36,406 bases of DNA, from positions 1 through 36,406 of the forward strand of contig JAQGOF010000097.1 in assembly GCA_028293745.1 (NCBI GenBank). The letters are read 5' to 3'. This document shows, piece after piece, positions 1 through 7,686 of the stretch (its first letter is position 1; each line of letters begins with the position of its first letter). The notes beneath the pieces were generated by a model. The model was not told where the DNA came from and ran no database searches. It worked only from the letters and a program-made list of their open reading frames with translations. Position numbers and translations under genes: made by a program. This DNA comes from Gammaproteobacteria bacterium. GTDB lineage: Bacteria > Pseudomonadota > Gammaproteobacteria > Steroidobacterales > Steroidobacteraceae.

Positions 1-1265
1 CTCCCCTCGGAATAGTTGTGCATCGGGAAGAACAGGAACGCGCGTCCCTCATCGGCGATCAGGGCGTCGTAGACCAACTCGTCCGGGTTCACGCCCAACG
101 CCTTTGCCTTGGCGCTCAGGCTGGTGGACGGATCCGGCTCGTAGTCAACTTCCCCTTCGATGGCATACATTTTGTGATAAGCGCCCGCGAGCGAGTTGAT
201 AAAGGGGTGACTCTTCGCGGGCTGCTCAGCGATGAGACGGGCGCGAAATGCCGGGTCACGCATGGCCGCGACCTGCTCTGGGAGCGCTTTGTCGGCGATC
301 GCTTGGAAGGAGGGGCGGCTGACAAAGGGATGGACCGACCCCTGCAGGCCGAGCATCAGTCCGACCGGCCGGCCGGCGACCTGGGCTTTGATCGGAAAAC
401 CATCGGCCGCCGCCTGGTCCAGCCGCCGCAGCAGCTCCCGCCACTGGTCGGGAATCACATCACCCTGGACCATTGAGAAGGTGAGTGGCTGATCCGCGAT
501 CTGTGTCAGGTCGCGGATCAGCTGGAACTCGCCCTCCATGTCGGAGAAGTCGCTGACCCATTGCAGCACACCGGAGCCGGCATCGGCCAAGCCGCGGGCA
601 ATGGCCTCCATCTCGGCCCGCGCCGCGCCGATCGTGGGGGTCAAGTCGCCATCCGCGGTTCGGTGGACCATGGTTCGCGTGGTCGAGAAGCCCAGCGCCC
701 CAGCACGGATGGCGTCGCGGGTGAGTGCACGCATCCGCGCGTTCTCCTCGGGGGTCGCAGGCTCTCGGTGGGCTCCGCGTTCGCCCATGACGTAGACCCG
801 TAGCGCCCCGTGCGGCACCTGTACCGCCACGTCGATGTCGTGTGGGAGCCGGTCAACTGCGTCCATGTATTCGGGGAAGCTCTCCCATTCCCAGGACAGG
901 CCGGCGCTCAATGCTGCACCCGGGATGTCCTCCACACCCTCCATCAGTCGGATCAGAGTGTCCCGGTCGTCTCTGCGCACCGGCGCGAATCCCACGCCAC
1001 AATTGCCGGTGACCACTGTGGTGGCACCGAGGGTCGAGGAGGGCGTCATCCGCGAATCCCAGGTGATTTGGCCGTCATAGTGAGTGTGAATGTCGACCCA
1101 ACCTGGGGTGACGATCAGGCCCGCCGCGTCAATCTCCTCACGACCCCGGTCGGTGACGGTCCCAACTCGAACGATGCGGTCGCCTTCAATGGCGATGTCC
1201 GCGCGTACGGGAGGGCCGCCTCGGCCGTCGAACACCATACCGCCTCGAATGACCAACTCTGCCAC
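1..1265 (-). CDS. N-acyl-D-amino-acid deacylase-type amidohydrolase, C-terminus cut by window edge
   Basis: Metal-dependent amidohydrolase of the D-aminoacylase / amidohydrolase 3 family; it would hydrolyse an amide or a cyclic amide/ester bond in the cytoplasm. The reading frame is open from a GTG at 1265 to the window edge (421 codons visible). GGGAGG lies about 7 bases before the GTG. The N-terminus shows the small beta domain (ELVIRGGMVFDG), then the metal site VDIHTHYDGQ (His60, His62) and TGNCG (Cys89), the cysteine position that binds zinc in D-aminoacylases. The family is usually about 480-580 residues, so the last part lies outside. It follows the glutathione transferase by 120 bases on the same strand and probably shares its transcript. 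Family members often sit in catabolic clusters with no proven link to D-amino acids, so the true substrate may be a ring-opened lactam, lactone or ester of this pathway. Confidence 0.88.
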   Translation of the reverse strand, partial: MAELVIRGGMVFDGRGGPPVRADIAIEGDRIVRVGTVTDRGREEIDAAGLIVTPGWVDIHTHYDGQITWDSRMTPSSTLGATTVVTGNCGVGFAPVRRDDRDTLIRLMEGVEDIPGAALSAGLSWEWESFPEYMDAVDRLPHDIDVAVQVPHGALRVYVMGERGAHREPATPEENARMRALTRDAIRAGALGFSTTRTMVHRTADGDLTPTIGAARAEMEAIARGLADAGSGVLQWVSDFSDMEGEFQLIRDLTQIADQPLTFSMVQGDVIPDQWRELLRRLDQAAADGFPIKAQVAGRPVGLMLGLQGSVHPFVSRPSFQAIADKALPEQVAAMRDPAFRARLIAEQPAKSHPFINSLAGAYHKMYAIEGEVDYEPDPSTSLSAKAKALGVNPDELVYDALIADEGRAFLFFPMHNYSEG

Positions 1266-1385
1266 GGGTGCCTCCCATTGTTGGTATGCGGCACCGGGTA
1301 CATTCCCGATCCCGCGGAACGCTGCGTTTAATTTCGCTCAGAAGGACCCGGCTCTCGCCATGGCGGAATTTGTTGAGTTGCGAGC

Positions 1386-2030
1386 TCATTCGCGAGAGAC
1401 CTCGCCCACCGCCGGTGCATGTTTCAGTTGCGCGGCCTTGGCAGCGTTGAACCCTGTTCGGGCCTGAAGCCGGGCCCAGTATGCTGCGATAGCAGGCGTG
1501 AACTCAGCGTCCAGCCCCACGAACTCGGCGAGCAAGAGCGCATAGCCCACGGAGATGTCGGCGCCCGTGAATCGGCCGGCGCATAGATGCTCCGCGTCCC
1601 GGAGCGCCCTATCCACGGCCCGCAACCGCGCCAAGAACCACTTGGCGTAGTCGTCCGCTACTACCTCGGCCTTTCCGGGCTCGAGGCGGCGGTAGCGCAG
1701 CACCAGCGTCTGCGGAAAGGTCAGCGTCGCTTCGCCGAAATGCAGCCAGTTCAGCCAAGCTCCATAGCCTGAATCGCCGACGTCAACAGCCAGCGGGCTG
1801 GGACCATAGCGAGTAACCAGGTACTGCACGATGGCCGCGGACTCGGTCATGAAGGTCTCGCCGTCCACCAGCGCGGGGATGGTGCCCAATGGGTTGACCG
1901 CCATGAATTGCTTGGCCCGGTAGCGCGGCGGGAACGGCATCACCATCAATTCGTAATTGAGCCCTAGCTCCTCCAGAGCCCAGAGCGGCCGGAAGGAGCG
2001 CGCGTCGGCGCAATGGTACAGGCGGATCAC
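1386..2030 (-). CDS. Glutathione S-transferase family protein
   Basis: Cytosolic glutathione transferase of 214 residues. The N-terminal thioredoxin-like domain begins IRLYHCADARSFRPLWALEE, contains NPLGTIPALVDG with the conserved cis-proline, and has the glutathione-binding MTESAAIVQYL (Glu-Ser). The C-terminal half is the all-helical domain, including GADISVGYAL with the helix-capping Asp. I chose the GTG at 2030 because GGAGAGG stands 5 bases before it and the protein then starts directly with the first beta strand; an in-frame start at 2069 would add 13 residues with no family similarity. It is the first gene of a minus-strand unit leading into the amidohydrolase and starts about 45 bases from the regulatory module at 2071-2145. 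In such clusters these enzymes isomerise, dehalogenate or open epoxides; which applies here is not visible. Confidence 0.88.
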   Translation of the reverse strand: MIRLYHCADARSFRPLWALEELGLNYELMVMPFPPRYRAKQFMAVNPLGTIPALVDGETFMTESAAIVQYLVTRYGPSPLAVDVGDSGYGAWLNWLHFGEATLTFPQTLVLRYRRLEPGKAEVVADDYAKWFLARLRAVDRALRDAEHLCAGRFTGADISVGYALLLAEFVGLDAEFTPAIAAYWARLQARTGFNAAKAAQLKHAPAVGEVSRE

Positions 2031-2070
2031 GCGAGCCTCTCCAGCCAAAGGGTTCCAACTTGAGCTCACC

Positions 2071-2145
2071 CATTAATGCCATAAACCAGCCGCCGCGAGA
2101 GCCGGCGAGTCGCAGCGAAGGTCACAAATTGCATATGAAATAATT
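2071..2145. promoter_or_regulatory. Two-part regulatory module A between divergent genes
   Basis: The near-palindrome AAATTGCATATGAAATAATT lies at 2126-2145 and the box CATTAATGCC at 2071-2080; centre-to-centre distance is 60 bp. The same pair recurs at 7507-7578, 23749-23822 and 28526-28602, each time between divergent genes. Modules A and C are alike along almost their whole length, including GGCGAGTCGCA between the boxes. The ATTAAT side faces the glutathione transferase gene and the CATATG side faces the SDR gene. The likely role is an activator or repressor site serving both directions; the cognate protein is unknown. Confidence 0.75.
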
Positions 2146-2190
2146 TCGTCCGCTGGCCGTTTACGGGGGACTCACGGCTGCACATTGACT

Positions 2191-2211
2191 CAGGTTGATC
2201 TAACGTGTGAC
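2191..2211 (+). promoter_or_regulatory. Conserved element TTGATCTARCGTGTGA, copy 1
   Basis: The core TTGATCTAACGTGTGA is repeated upstream of the thiolase at 23868-23888 with only two differences over 21 bases. A CATTGAC lies just before it (2184-2190), as it does at different spacing in the other copy. It sits between module A and the SDR gene, so it probably belongs to the promoter of the plus-strand SDR/acyl-CoA dehydrogenase unit. I cannot assign a clear -10 hexamer. Confidence 0.5.
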
Positions 2212-2245
2212 GCAGGGTCGCCATGATGTAAGGGCAACAAACTCA

Positions 2246-2299
2246 ATGACTCGGTGTCTGGCCGCGCGAAACACGACTTTTGTTTCACTCAATCGATGA
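2246..2299 (+). CDS. Possible 17-codon leader ORF overlapping the SDR start
   Basis: ATG at 2246 opens a 17-residue frame, MTRCLAARNTTFVSLNR, whose TGA overlaps the SDR start codon as ATGA. An AAGGG lies about 11 bases upstream. The SDR start itself has no visible Shine-Dalgarno sequence, so translation of this short frame could feed ribosomes to it by coupling. No family is recognisable, and it could be chance. Confidence 0.25.
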   Translation: MTRCLAARNTTFVSLNR

Positions 2300-3078
2300 G
2301 CGCGCCGCTTGCGAGGCTGTTTGACCTAACCGGGCGCGTCGGCCTGGTCACGGGCGGTTCGCGCGGTCTCGGGCTCCAAGCGGCCGAGGCTCTTGGCGAA
2401 TACGGCGCGACGATCGCGCTCATCGCACGCAAAGAAGGCGAGCTCAACGATGCCGTTGCTCATCTCGCGGCGCTTGGAATTTCCGCATATCCTTTTATCG
2501 CGGATCTCAGCAGCGCTGATGCGGCGGACGGAATCGTCAAGCGGGTCATGGCGCAATTCGGCCGGATCGATGTCCTGGTCAACAATGCAGGTGCGACATG
2601 GGGAGCTCCTGCCGAAGAATATCCGCTCGAAGGATGGAACAAGGTTTTCAACCTCAATGTCACCGGCCTGTTCCTCCTCACCAAAGCCGTTGCACGCGAG
2701 GCGTTTCTTCCGCAAGGCAAAGGGGCTGTGATCAATGTCGCCTCGATCGAGGGACTGCTCGGTCATCATCCCTCGCGCGGCGGAACGATCGCCTACAACA
2801 CTGCCAAGGGAGCCGTCATCAACATGACGCGCGCATTGGCTGCCGAATGGGGACCGAAGAATATACGTGTCAACGCCCTCGCGCCTGGGTTCTTCGTCTC
2901 GAGAATGACAACATCGACGCTCGTCGTACATGGCGCCCGGCTGATCGAGCAGACGCCGCTCGGAAAGCTCGGTAATGAAAACGATCTGAAAGGGTCCGTG
3001 TTGCTGCTCGCCTCGGATGCCGGCGGGCACATCACCGGCCAAGTCATTGTCATCGATGGCGGGACAAGCATAATTTAG
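2296..3078 (+). CDS. Short-chain dehydrogenase/reductase (SDR copy 1)
   Basis: Classical SDR of 260 residues that oxidises or reduces an alcohol/carbonyl with a nicotinamide cofactor. Visible motifs are TGGSRGLG (19-26), Arg45 after the second strand (suggesting NADP), NNAG (96-99), catalytic Ser150 and YNTAK (Tyr167, Lys171), and PG after the sixth strand. I chose the ATG at 2296 rather than the GTG at 2254 because the near-identical paralog at 26012 starts at the equivalent ATG, behind a good ribosome site. Here no ribosome site is seen and a short leader frame overlaps the start. The acyl-CoA dehydrogenase begins 13 bases after the stop. The two SDR copies are about 90% identical at protein level, with differences grouped around 109-110, 149-163 and 203-210, the substrate loop regions. 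The substrate is unknown; 3-hydroxyacyl-CoA or a ring alcohol would fit the context. Confidence 0.92.
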   Translation: MSAPLARLFDLTGRVGLVTGGSRGLGLQAAEALGEYGATIALIARKEGELNDAVAHLAALGISAYPFIADLSSADAADGIVKRVMAQFGRIDVLVNNAGATWGAPAEEYPLEGWNKVFNLNVTGLFLLTKAVAREAFLPQGKGAVINVASIEGLLGHHPSRGGTIAYNTAKGAVINMTRALAAEWGPKNIRVNALAPGFFVSRMTTSTLVVHGARLIEQTPLGKLGNENDLKGSVLLLASDAGGHITGQVIVIDGGTSII

Positions 3079-3091
3079 CGCAGATCTTCAG

Positions 3092-4861
3092 ATGACCGAG
3101 CTTCTCATCGTTCGCCGCGATCTCAACTTCCTGCTCTACGAATGGCTTGGGATGGAGACCCTCTTCGAGCGCCCGGCCTTTGCGGATCATTCACGCGGGA
3201 CGATCGACGCCATGCTCGATCTGGCGGAAGAGTGCGCTGCGGCCCATTTCCTGCCGCACTACAAGCAAGCCGACCAACGCGAGCCCTATTTGGACGACAA
3301 GGGTGTTCACATTCTCCCGGCAATTCGCGACGCGCTCGCGCGATACGCCGAGCTTGGGTTTTTCTCGGCAGGCTTTGCGCCCGGGCTCGAGGGTATGGGT
3401 CTGCCGTATCTGGTCTGCTCGGCCGCATTTGCGATGTTTGCCGCAGCGAATATTTCGACGGTTGCCTATGCAATGCTGACGGTAGCCAATGCGCGGCTCA
3501 TCGTCGCCTTCGGCACGTCGGCACAGATCGACGCTTTTGCCCGTCCGCAGATTGCGGGCCGCTGGTTCGGGACGATGTGTCTGTCGGAACCGCAGGCTGG
3601 GTCGAGCCTTGCCGATATTCGCACCCGTGCCCAGCCGGATGGCGCAGACGCTCTGGGCTTCAGATATCGCCTGACCGGCAACAAGATGTGGATCTCGGGC
3701 GGCGATCACGACGGTGCGCAGAATATAGTCCATCTCGTGCTGGCGAAAATTCCGCGGGAAGATCATGCGCTTCCGCAAGGCTCCGAGGGTATCTCACTGT
3801 TCATCGTGCCCAAGTTTCTGCCCGATGGCAGGCGCAACGACGTCGCCGTCGCCGGCCTCAATCACAAGATGGGATATCGCGGCACTGTCAATTGCGCGCT
3901 CAATTTCGGCGAGAAGGACGGAGCAGTCGGCTGGTTGGTGGGCAAAGCGGGGGACGGCCTGCACCAGATGTTCATGATGATGAACGAGGCGCGTATGGGC
4001 GTCGGTCTGGGCGCAGCGGCGCTGGGCTACCGCGGCTATCGCCACGCGCTCCAATATGCACGTGAGCGGCAGCAGGGCCGGCCGATCGGCACGCGCGATG
4101 GCGCGCCCATTGCCATCATCCAGCACGCCGATGTGAAACGGATGCTTCTCGCGCAGAAAGCTTACGCAGAAGGAGCACTGGCGCTGTGTCTGTATTGCGC
4201 AAGACTTTGCGACGAGGATGACGATGCCGAAGCGCAGGCGTTGTTGGGGTTGTTGACGCCGGTCGTAAAGACATGGTCATCCGAATATGGGATCGCGGCA
4301 AACGATCTCGCGATTCAAGTGCATGGCGGCTATGGCTACACGCGCGATTTCGACATCGAACAGCTCTACAGGGACAACCGGTTGAACCCGATCCACGAAG
4401 GAACGACCGGTATCCAGGCCATCGACCTGCTGGGACGCAAAATACTGCGCAGCGACGGCGCGGGGATGGCCGTGGCACATGAGCGGATCGGTCGAACCGT
4501 CGCGGCGGCGATGTCTGCTCCACCGCTTGCCGTTCATGCCCGCACGCTTGCTGAATACTGGAGGAGGACCAGGGAGACGATTGACGCGCTACGCGCCAGG
4601 GAAGGCACGAGCGTATTCGACAACGCGACATATTTTCACCGGGCCTTTGCCCACGTCATCGTCGCGTGGCTTTGGCTCGATCAGGGCGTCATTGCCGAGA
4701 AAGCATGTGCGCCGACCGGACATGATCCCGCTTTCTACGCGGGTAAACTTCGAGCCTGCCGCTTCTTCTTCGAATGCGAGTTGCCACATGCCGATGCATG
4801 GCTCGTCCTGGTTGGGTCTGGCAATGACGTTGCGTCGGGTGCTGCGGAAGAAAGTTTCTAA
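3092..4861 (+). CDS. Acyl-CoA dehydrogenase, long (about 590-residue) type
   Basis: FAD-dependent acyl-CoA dehydrogenase that introduces the alpha,beta double bond into an acyl-CoA thioester. At 589 residues it belongs to the long subgroup with a C-terminal helical extension, as in 3-methylmercaptopropionyl-CoA dehydrogenase (DmdC) and FadE5-like proteins, rather than the usual 380. Visible are the first signature CLSEPQAGSS (163-172), the FAD-stacking region MWISGGDHD, the RMGVG helix, QVHGGYGYTRD (409-419) and the catalytic-base segment NPIHEGTTGIQ with Glu436. It lies 13 bases after the SDR stop, in the same unit, with a poor ribosome site before the ATG. It is probably part of beta-oxidation of the side chain or of the ring-opened product. 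The segment after the stop holds no convincing gene up to the convergent dioxygenase. Confidence 0.93.
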   Translation: MTELLIVRRDLNFLLYEWLGMETLFERPAFADHSRGTIDAMLDLAEECAAAHFLPHYKQADQREPYLDDKGVHILPAIRDALARYAELGFFSAGFAPGLEGMGLPYLVCSAAFAMFAAANISTVAYAMLTVANARLIVAFGTSAQIDAFARPQIAGRWFGTMCLSEPQAGSSLADIRTRAQPDGADALGFRYRLTGNKMWISGGDHDGAQNIVHLVLAKIPREDHALPQGSEGISLFIVPKFLPDGRRNDVAVAGLNHKMGYRGTVNCALNFGEKDGAVGWLVGKAGDGLHQMFMMMNEARMGVGLGAAALGYRGYRHALQYARERQQGRPIGTRDGAPIAIIQHADVKRMLLAQKAYAEGALALCLYCARLCDEDDDAEAQALLGLLTPVVKTWSSEYGIAANDLAIQVHGGYGYTRDFDIEQLYRDNRLNPIHEGTTGIQAIDLLGRKILRSDGAGMAVAHERIGRTVAAAMSAPPLAVHARTLAEYWRRTRETIDALRAREGTSVFDNATYFHRAFAHVIVAWLWLDQGVIAEKACAPTGHDPAFYAGKLRACRFFFECELPHADAWLVLVGSGNDVASGAAEESF

Positions 4862-4913
4862 CAGGTGAGCAGCTGCTCTGTCCGAAAACGCTTGGGGAGT
4901 AAAGGGGTCAATG

Positions 4914-5095
4914 ATGTCAAAGTCCTTGCATGGCCGCGTGGCAATCGTTACGAGGGCATCTTTTTGGGTGATGCCGAGGACACAGCGGATCAGATCCTGA
5001 GGCGGCTCGACGCGCTTGCCGATCGCAGAGGCGAGGCAATTCCCGCCACCGGCGCTGAGCAATATCAACGAGAGCTCGCTCGGGCCGGATTCTGA
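4914..5095 (+). pseudogene. Possible gene debris with an SDR-like start
   Basis: In the 259-base gap between the acyl-CoA dehydrogenase and dioxygenase stops, an ATG at 4914 reads MSKSLHGRVAIVTRAS, which resembles the first strand and cofactor loop of an SDR (usual LxGRVAIVTGAS). It then stops after 29 codons. In the frame one base away, an unrelated-looking stretch ends LARAGF at 5095, and that frame is open from 4865. This may be the remains of a broken SDR, but the similarity covers only a dozen residues, so chance is not excluded. Confidence 0.25.
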
Positions 5096-5120
5096 AGCTG
5101 CATCCGGCAGGTTGGCGGGC

Positions 5121-6101
5121 TCATTGCGGGGTGGGTCGCTTCACGCGTTGAACGAAGAAATCGGGGGAGACTTCGGGTCCCCAACTCTTGAAGGGCACCG
5201 ATCCCGCGGGCACGTTCCACGACTCGTAATCGTCATTGACGTGGTCGCCATCGGCCCAGTGTTCCACTTTGTTGCCGGCACTATCCCGCCAGTAGTCGAA
5301 TATCATGCCGCCGGCAATGTGACGACCAACACCAAAACTGTGCATGTACCCGGCACCCGCCAGAAAGTCATGCCCGACCATGACATCATCCCAGTCCAAA
5401 ACCTCGTACGCGGTGTGGTCGAAGCCACGCTCCGGCAACTCCTTGAAAGCCGTCGCATCGACGAAAACCAACGTATGGTGGTCGGTGAACCTCTTCCCCA
5501 GTCCGCAGCGCACGAAAATGACCATGTGCCGCGAGGCGTCATCCCGCGAGAAATAGCTGTCCGAGACTTTGAGATTGAAATGCCTCGCGTACCACTCCAG
5601 CGACTCATCGCAGTTGCGAACTATCATGGCTGCGTGGCCCAGCCGCAAGACATGCGAGGGTCCACGCTCGAAATGTGCCTTGGCGTTGAACCGGCCATAG
5701 GCGGAGCGCGCCGAGCCAAAATTGCTGGGCTTGACCGCGCGCAGCGGCAGGGCATCGACCGGTGGACGGTGCAGGACTTCGACCCGATAACCGGAAGGAT
5801 CCATAACCCTGACAATCTCGCCACCGCCGGGCTCGGCATTTTGCTCCACATCGGCACTGGAGGTGCGCGCGAAATTCTCGAGGTCCGCGAGCGAGGTCGC
5901 CATAAATCCGACCGCTGGACGAAATTCCTCTGTCCTGAGTTCCGAAATATGGATCACGGGCTGTGTTCCCGCGCCGCGCATGTAAAGCGCCCGATCAGTT
6001 CGCGCAACCGGGTGCATGCCAAAGTCGAGGAGGAACTGCTCCTGCTCCTGCAGGTCATCTACTGCAACGCGGACATACGCGATATCTTCAATCGTAATCA
6101 T
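5121..6101 (-). CDS. Two-domain extradiol ring-cleavage dioxygenase (VOC family)
   Basis: Protein of 326 residues made of two vicinal-oxygen-chelate domains, like type I extradiol dioxygenases of the 2,3-dihydroxybiphenyl dioxygenase group, which open catechols next to the diol using Fe(II) and O2. The metal triad is visible in the second domain: His156 (LGHAAMIV), His229 (FDHTAYEV) and Glu280 (NKVEHWADGD), with Tyr270 in FDYWRDSAGN near the expected active-site tyrosine. The first domain (1-120) lacks these residues, as is normal. I chose the ATG at 6101 because GGAGG lies 8 bases before it. It is the last gene of a minus-strand unit after the FAH-family hydrolase (37-base gap). Dioxygenase plus FAH hydrolase is the usual order for meta-cleavage of an aromatic ring, so an aromatic intermediate is implied, although some family members are non-catalytic or act on other chelating substrates. 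Confidence 0.88.
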   Translation of the reverse strand: MITIEDIAYVRVAVDDLQEQEQFLLDFGMHPVARTDRALYMRGAGTQPVIHISELRTEEFRPAVGFMATSLADLENFARTSSADVEQNAEPGGGEIVRVMDPSGYRVEVLHRPPVDALPLRAVKPSNFGSARSAYGRFNAKAHFERGPSHVLRLGHAAMIVRNCDESLEWYARHFNLKVSDSYFSRDDASRHMVIFVRCGLGKRFTDHHTLVFVDATAFKELPERGFDHTAYEVLDWDDVMVGHDFLAGAGYMHSFGVGRHIAGGMIFDYWRDSAGNKVEHWADGDHVNDDYESWNVPAGSVPFKSWGPEVSPDFFVQRVKRPTPQ

Positions 6102-6138
6102 CGAGACATCCTCCGGCCACAAAGGGCCACCAACGCGT

Positions 6139-6993
6139 TCACTCTGCCTCGCACACAGCCTCGATCATCCCAAGCTCGTCAACCTCGCACTGCACACGGT
6201 CTGCATCCCGCAGGTATACCGGTGGCTTCATCGCCGCACCGACTCCCCCAGGCGTGCCGCTGAACACCACGTCGCCGGGCTCGAGGGTCATGACCTCGGA
6301 CAGGTGTGCAATCTGCTCGAAGACGTCGAAGATGAGCTCCCGCGTGTTCGACTGCTGCCGCAGTTCTCCATTGACCCGCGTCCGGATGCCCAGCCGATGA
6401 GGGTCGCCAACCTCATCGGCCGTGGTGATCCAGGGGCCAAAAGGGCCATGTGTGTCGAACGATTTGCCGAGGACCCATTGGGGCGTTCTCAACTGCCAGT
6501 CCCGCGCACTTACGTCATTGCCGACACAGTAGCCGAAGACATGTCCGGGCGCTGCTAGCTTCGAAATGTATCGACCTGCGGTGCCGATGATGAATACGAG
6601 TTCCGCCTCGTAGTCCACAGCGTTCGACACCCGAGGCAGTTTGATTGGCGCGTACGGTGCATGAACGCTGTTTACGGTCTTGGTGAACCAGACCTGATGC
6701 GCAGGTGGCTTGGCACCGCTTTCCGCCACGTGGTCCGCATAGTTCATTCCGATCGCCATCACCTTGCCAGGCCGGGCAATCGGAGCGCGCAAAACAACAT
6801 CAGCAAGGGGGAAACCCGGCGCCGAATCCAGGTGCAGTTCGCCAATCGCCGCTCGCACACTCTGCCAATGCACAATCACCTCAACCATTGACCCGGGCAG
6901 GCCGGGGAGGGCCCGTGTCAGGGAGATGATCCGCGTACCCGCTACCAGGCCGATCTCCGGATGACCGCCGATCTCGAAGGATGCCAGTTTCAT
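6139..6993 (-). CDS. Fumarylacetoacetate hydrolase (FAH) family protein
   Basis: Protein of 284 residues with the FAH fold: an N-terminal cap (1-70), then the catalytic domain with GMNYADHVAE (82-91), the divalent-metal ligands in VDYEAEL (Glu129, Glu131) and GNDVSARDWQ (Asp160), KSFDTHGPFGP, and the closing SGTPGGVG. These enzymes hydrolyse C-C bonds of 1,3-diketo or 2-hydroxy-dienoate acids, or hydrate, isomerise or decarboxylate such products. GAGGAGGG lies 9 bases before the ATG. It is the middle gene of a three-gene minus-strand unit (SnoaL-like, FAH, dioxygenase), which suggests it acts on the ring-cleavage product of its neighbour. The precise reaction cannot be fixed from sequence. 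Confidence 0.92.
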   Translation of the reverse strand: MKLASFEIGGHPEIGLVAGTRIISLTRALPGLPGSMVEVIVHWQSVRAAIGELHLDSAPGFPLADVVLRAPIARPGKVMAIGMNYADHVAESGAKPPAHQVWFTKTVNSVHAPYAPIKLPRVSNAVDYEAELVFIIGTAGRYISKLAAPGHVFGYCVGNDVSARDWQLRTPQWVLGKSFDTHGPFGPWITTADEVGDPHRLGIRTRVNGELRQQSNTRELIFDVFEQIAHLSEVMTLEPGDVVFSGTPGGVGAAMKPPVYLRDADRVQCEVDELGMIEAVCEAE

Positions 6994-7038
6994 CGGCGCC
7001 GACCCTCCTCAGTGGCTGTGCCCATGTTGACTTCCAAA

Positions 7039-7428
7039 CTATGCTGCGACGGCTGCGCCGAAGGCTGCGAGCTCCTTCGAATCGATATACTCGTCAAGCC
7101 GGACGATCCGGCCGTCTTCGATGGTTGCAAACATGGCAACCTGGAACACAAACCGCTGACCGCCGCGTGTCGTTGCTTCGACACGATGCCTGCGGACGCC
7201 CCGATTTCCAACTACGAGTTGCTCATCGAACACGTAGCGCAGCCGAACACCCTGCCGCCAAAGTCCCATCAGCATTGCGATGTTCGCGTCTTTTGACATG
7301 GTGTCATTGGAGTTGTTGTGCCAGATCAGAGCGTCGTCCCTGTAGAGCTCACCCAGGGCAGCTTCGTTGCCGGTCTCGATCGCCGCCAGAAACCTTTGAA
7401 TCACTGCGTTGAAGTTTTGGTCGCTCAT
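7039..7428 (-). CDS. SnoaL-like / NTF2-fold protein
   Basis: Small protein of 129 residues with the NTF2-like cone fold: N-terminal helix (NAVIQRFLAAIETGNEAALGELYRDDALIWHNN), a central helix and four beta strands (RRHRVEATTRGG, FVFQVAMFATIEDGRIVRLDEYID). This fold covers ketosteroid isomerases, SnoaL polyketide cyclases, limonene-epoxide hydrolases and many uncharacterised proteins; the DxALxWHN segment is typical of the SnoaL-like group. GGAGAAG precedes both possible starts; I took the ATG at 7428 (about 9 bases) over the one at 7434 (about 4). It is the first gene of the minus-strand unit and lies next to regulatory module B. A role as cyclase, isomerase or epoxide/lactone hydrolase in the pathway is possible but unproven. 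Confidence 0.8.
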   Translation of the reverse strand: MSDQNFNAVIQRFLAAIETGNEAALGELYRDDALIWHNNSNDTMSKDANIAMLMGLWRQGVRLRYVFDEQLVVGNRGVRRHRVEATTRGGQRFVFQVAMFATIEDGRIVRLDEYIDSKELAAFGAAVAA

Positions 7429-7506
7429 CGGCATTCTTCTCCTATGTCTTTCGCCCGAGGATTGTTGCCGTAAACCGGCCGTCGCGGAAGCCGGCGCACG
7501 GGAAGC

Positions 7507-7578
7507 ATTTCATATGCAATTTGTTGCCTGCGTCTGGCCCGGGCCCTTTCGCGCCCGCCGTTTCGTGATAGTAATGCC
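7507..7578. promoter_or_regulatory. Two-part regulatory module B between divergent genes
   Basis: ATTTCATATGCAATTT at 7507-7522 matches the inverse of the module A palindrome over 16 bases. TAGTAATGCC at 7569-7578 takes the place of the ATTAATGCC box, with centres 59 bp apart. The orientation is reversed relative to A: the TAATGCC box faces the plus-strand BVMO gene and CATATG faces the SnoaL-like gene. This is the least perfect of the four copies, because AATT next to the palindrome is lost and the second box has one mismatch. Confidence 0.65.
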
Positions 7579-7686
7579 GCTTATCAACGGCAGCAGATGA
7601 GCACCCGAAGCGGGATTTGCTGTCGATTCCGATTGCAAACCAAACGGGGCGGCTATCGTGGAGCCCTGGAAAGGAACATACGGGAC

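Noticed and set aside
5016..6263. A 415-codon plus-strand frame
   Set aside because: It is antisense to the extradiol dioxygenase and the end of the FAH gene, both of which have full family motifs.
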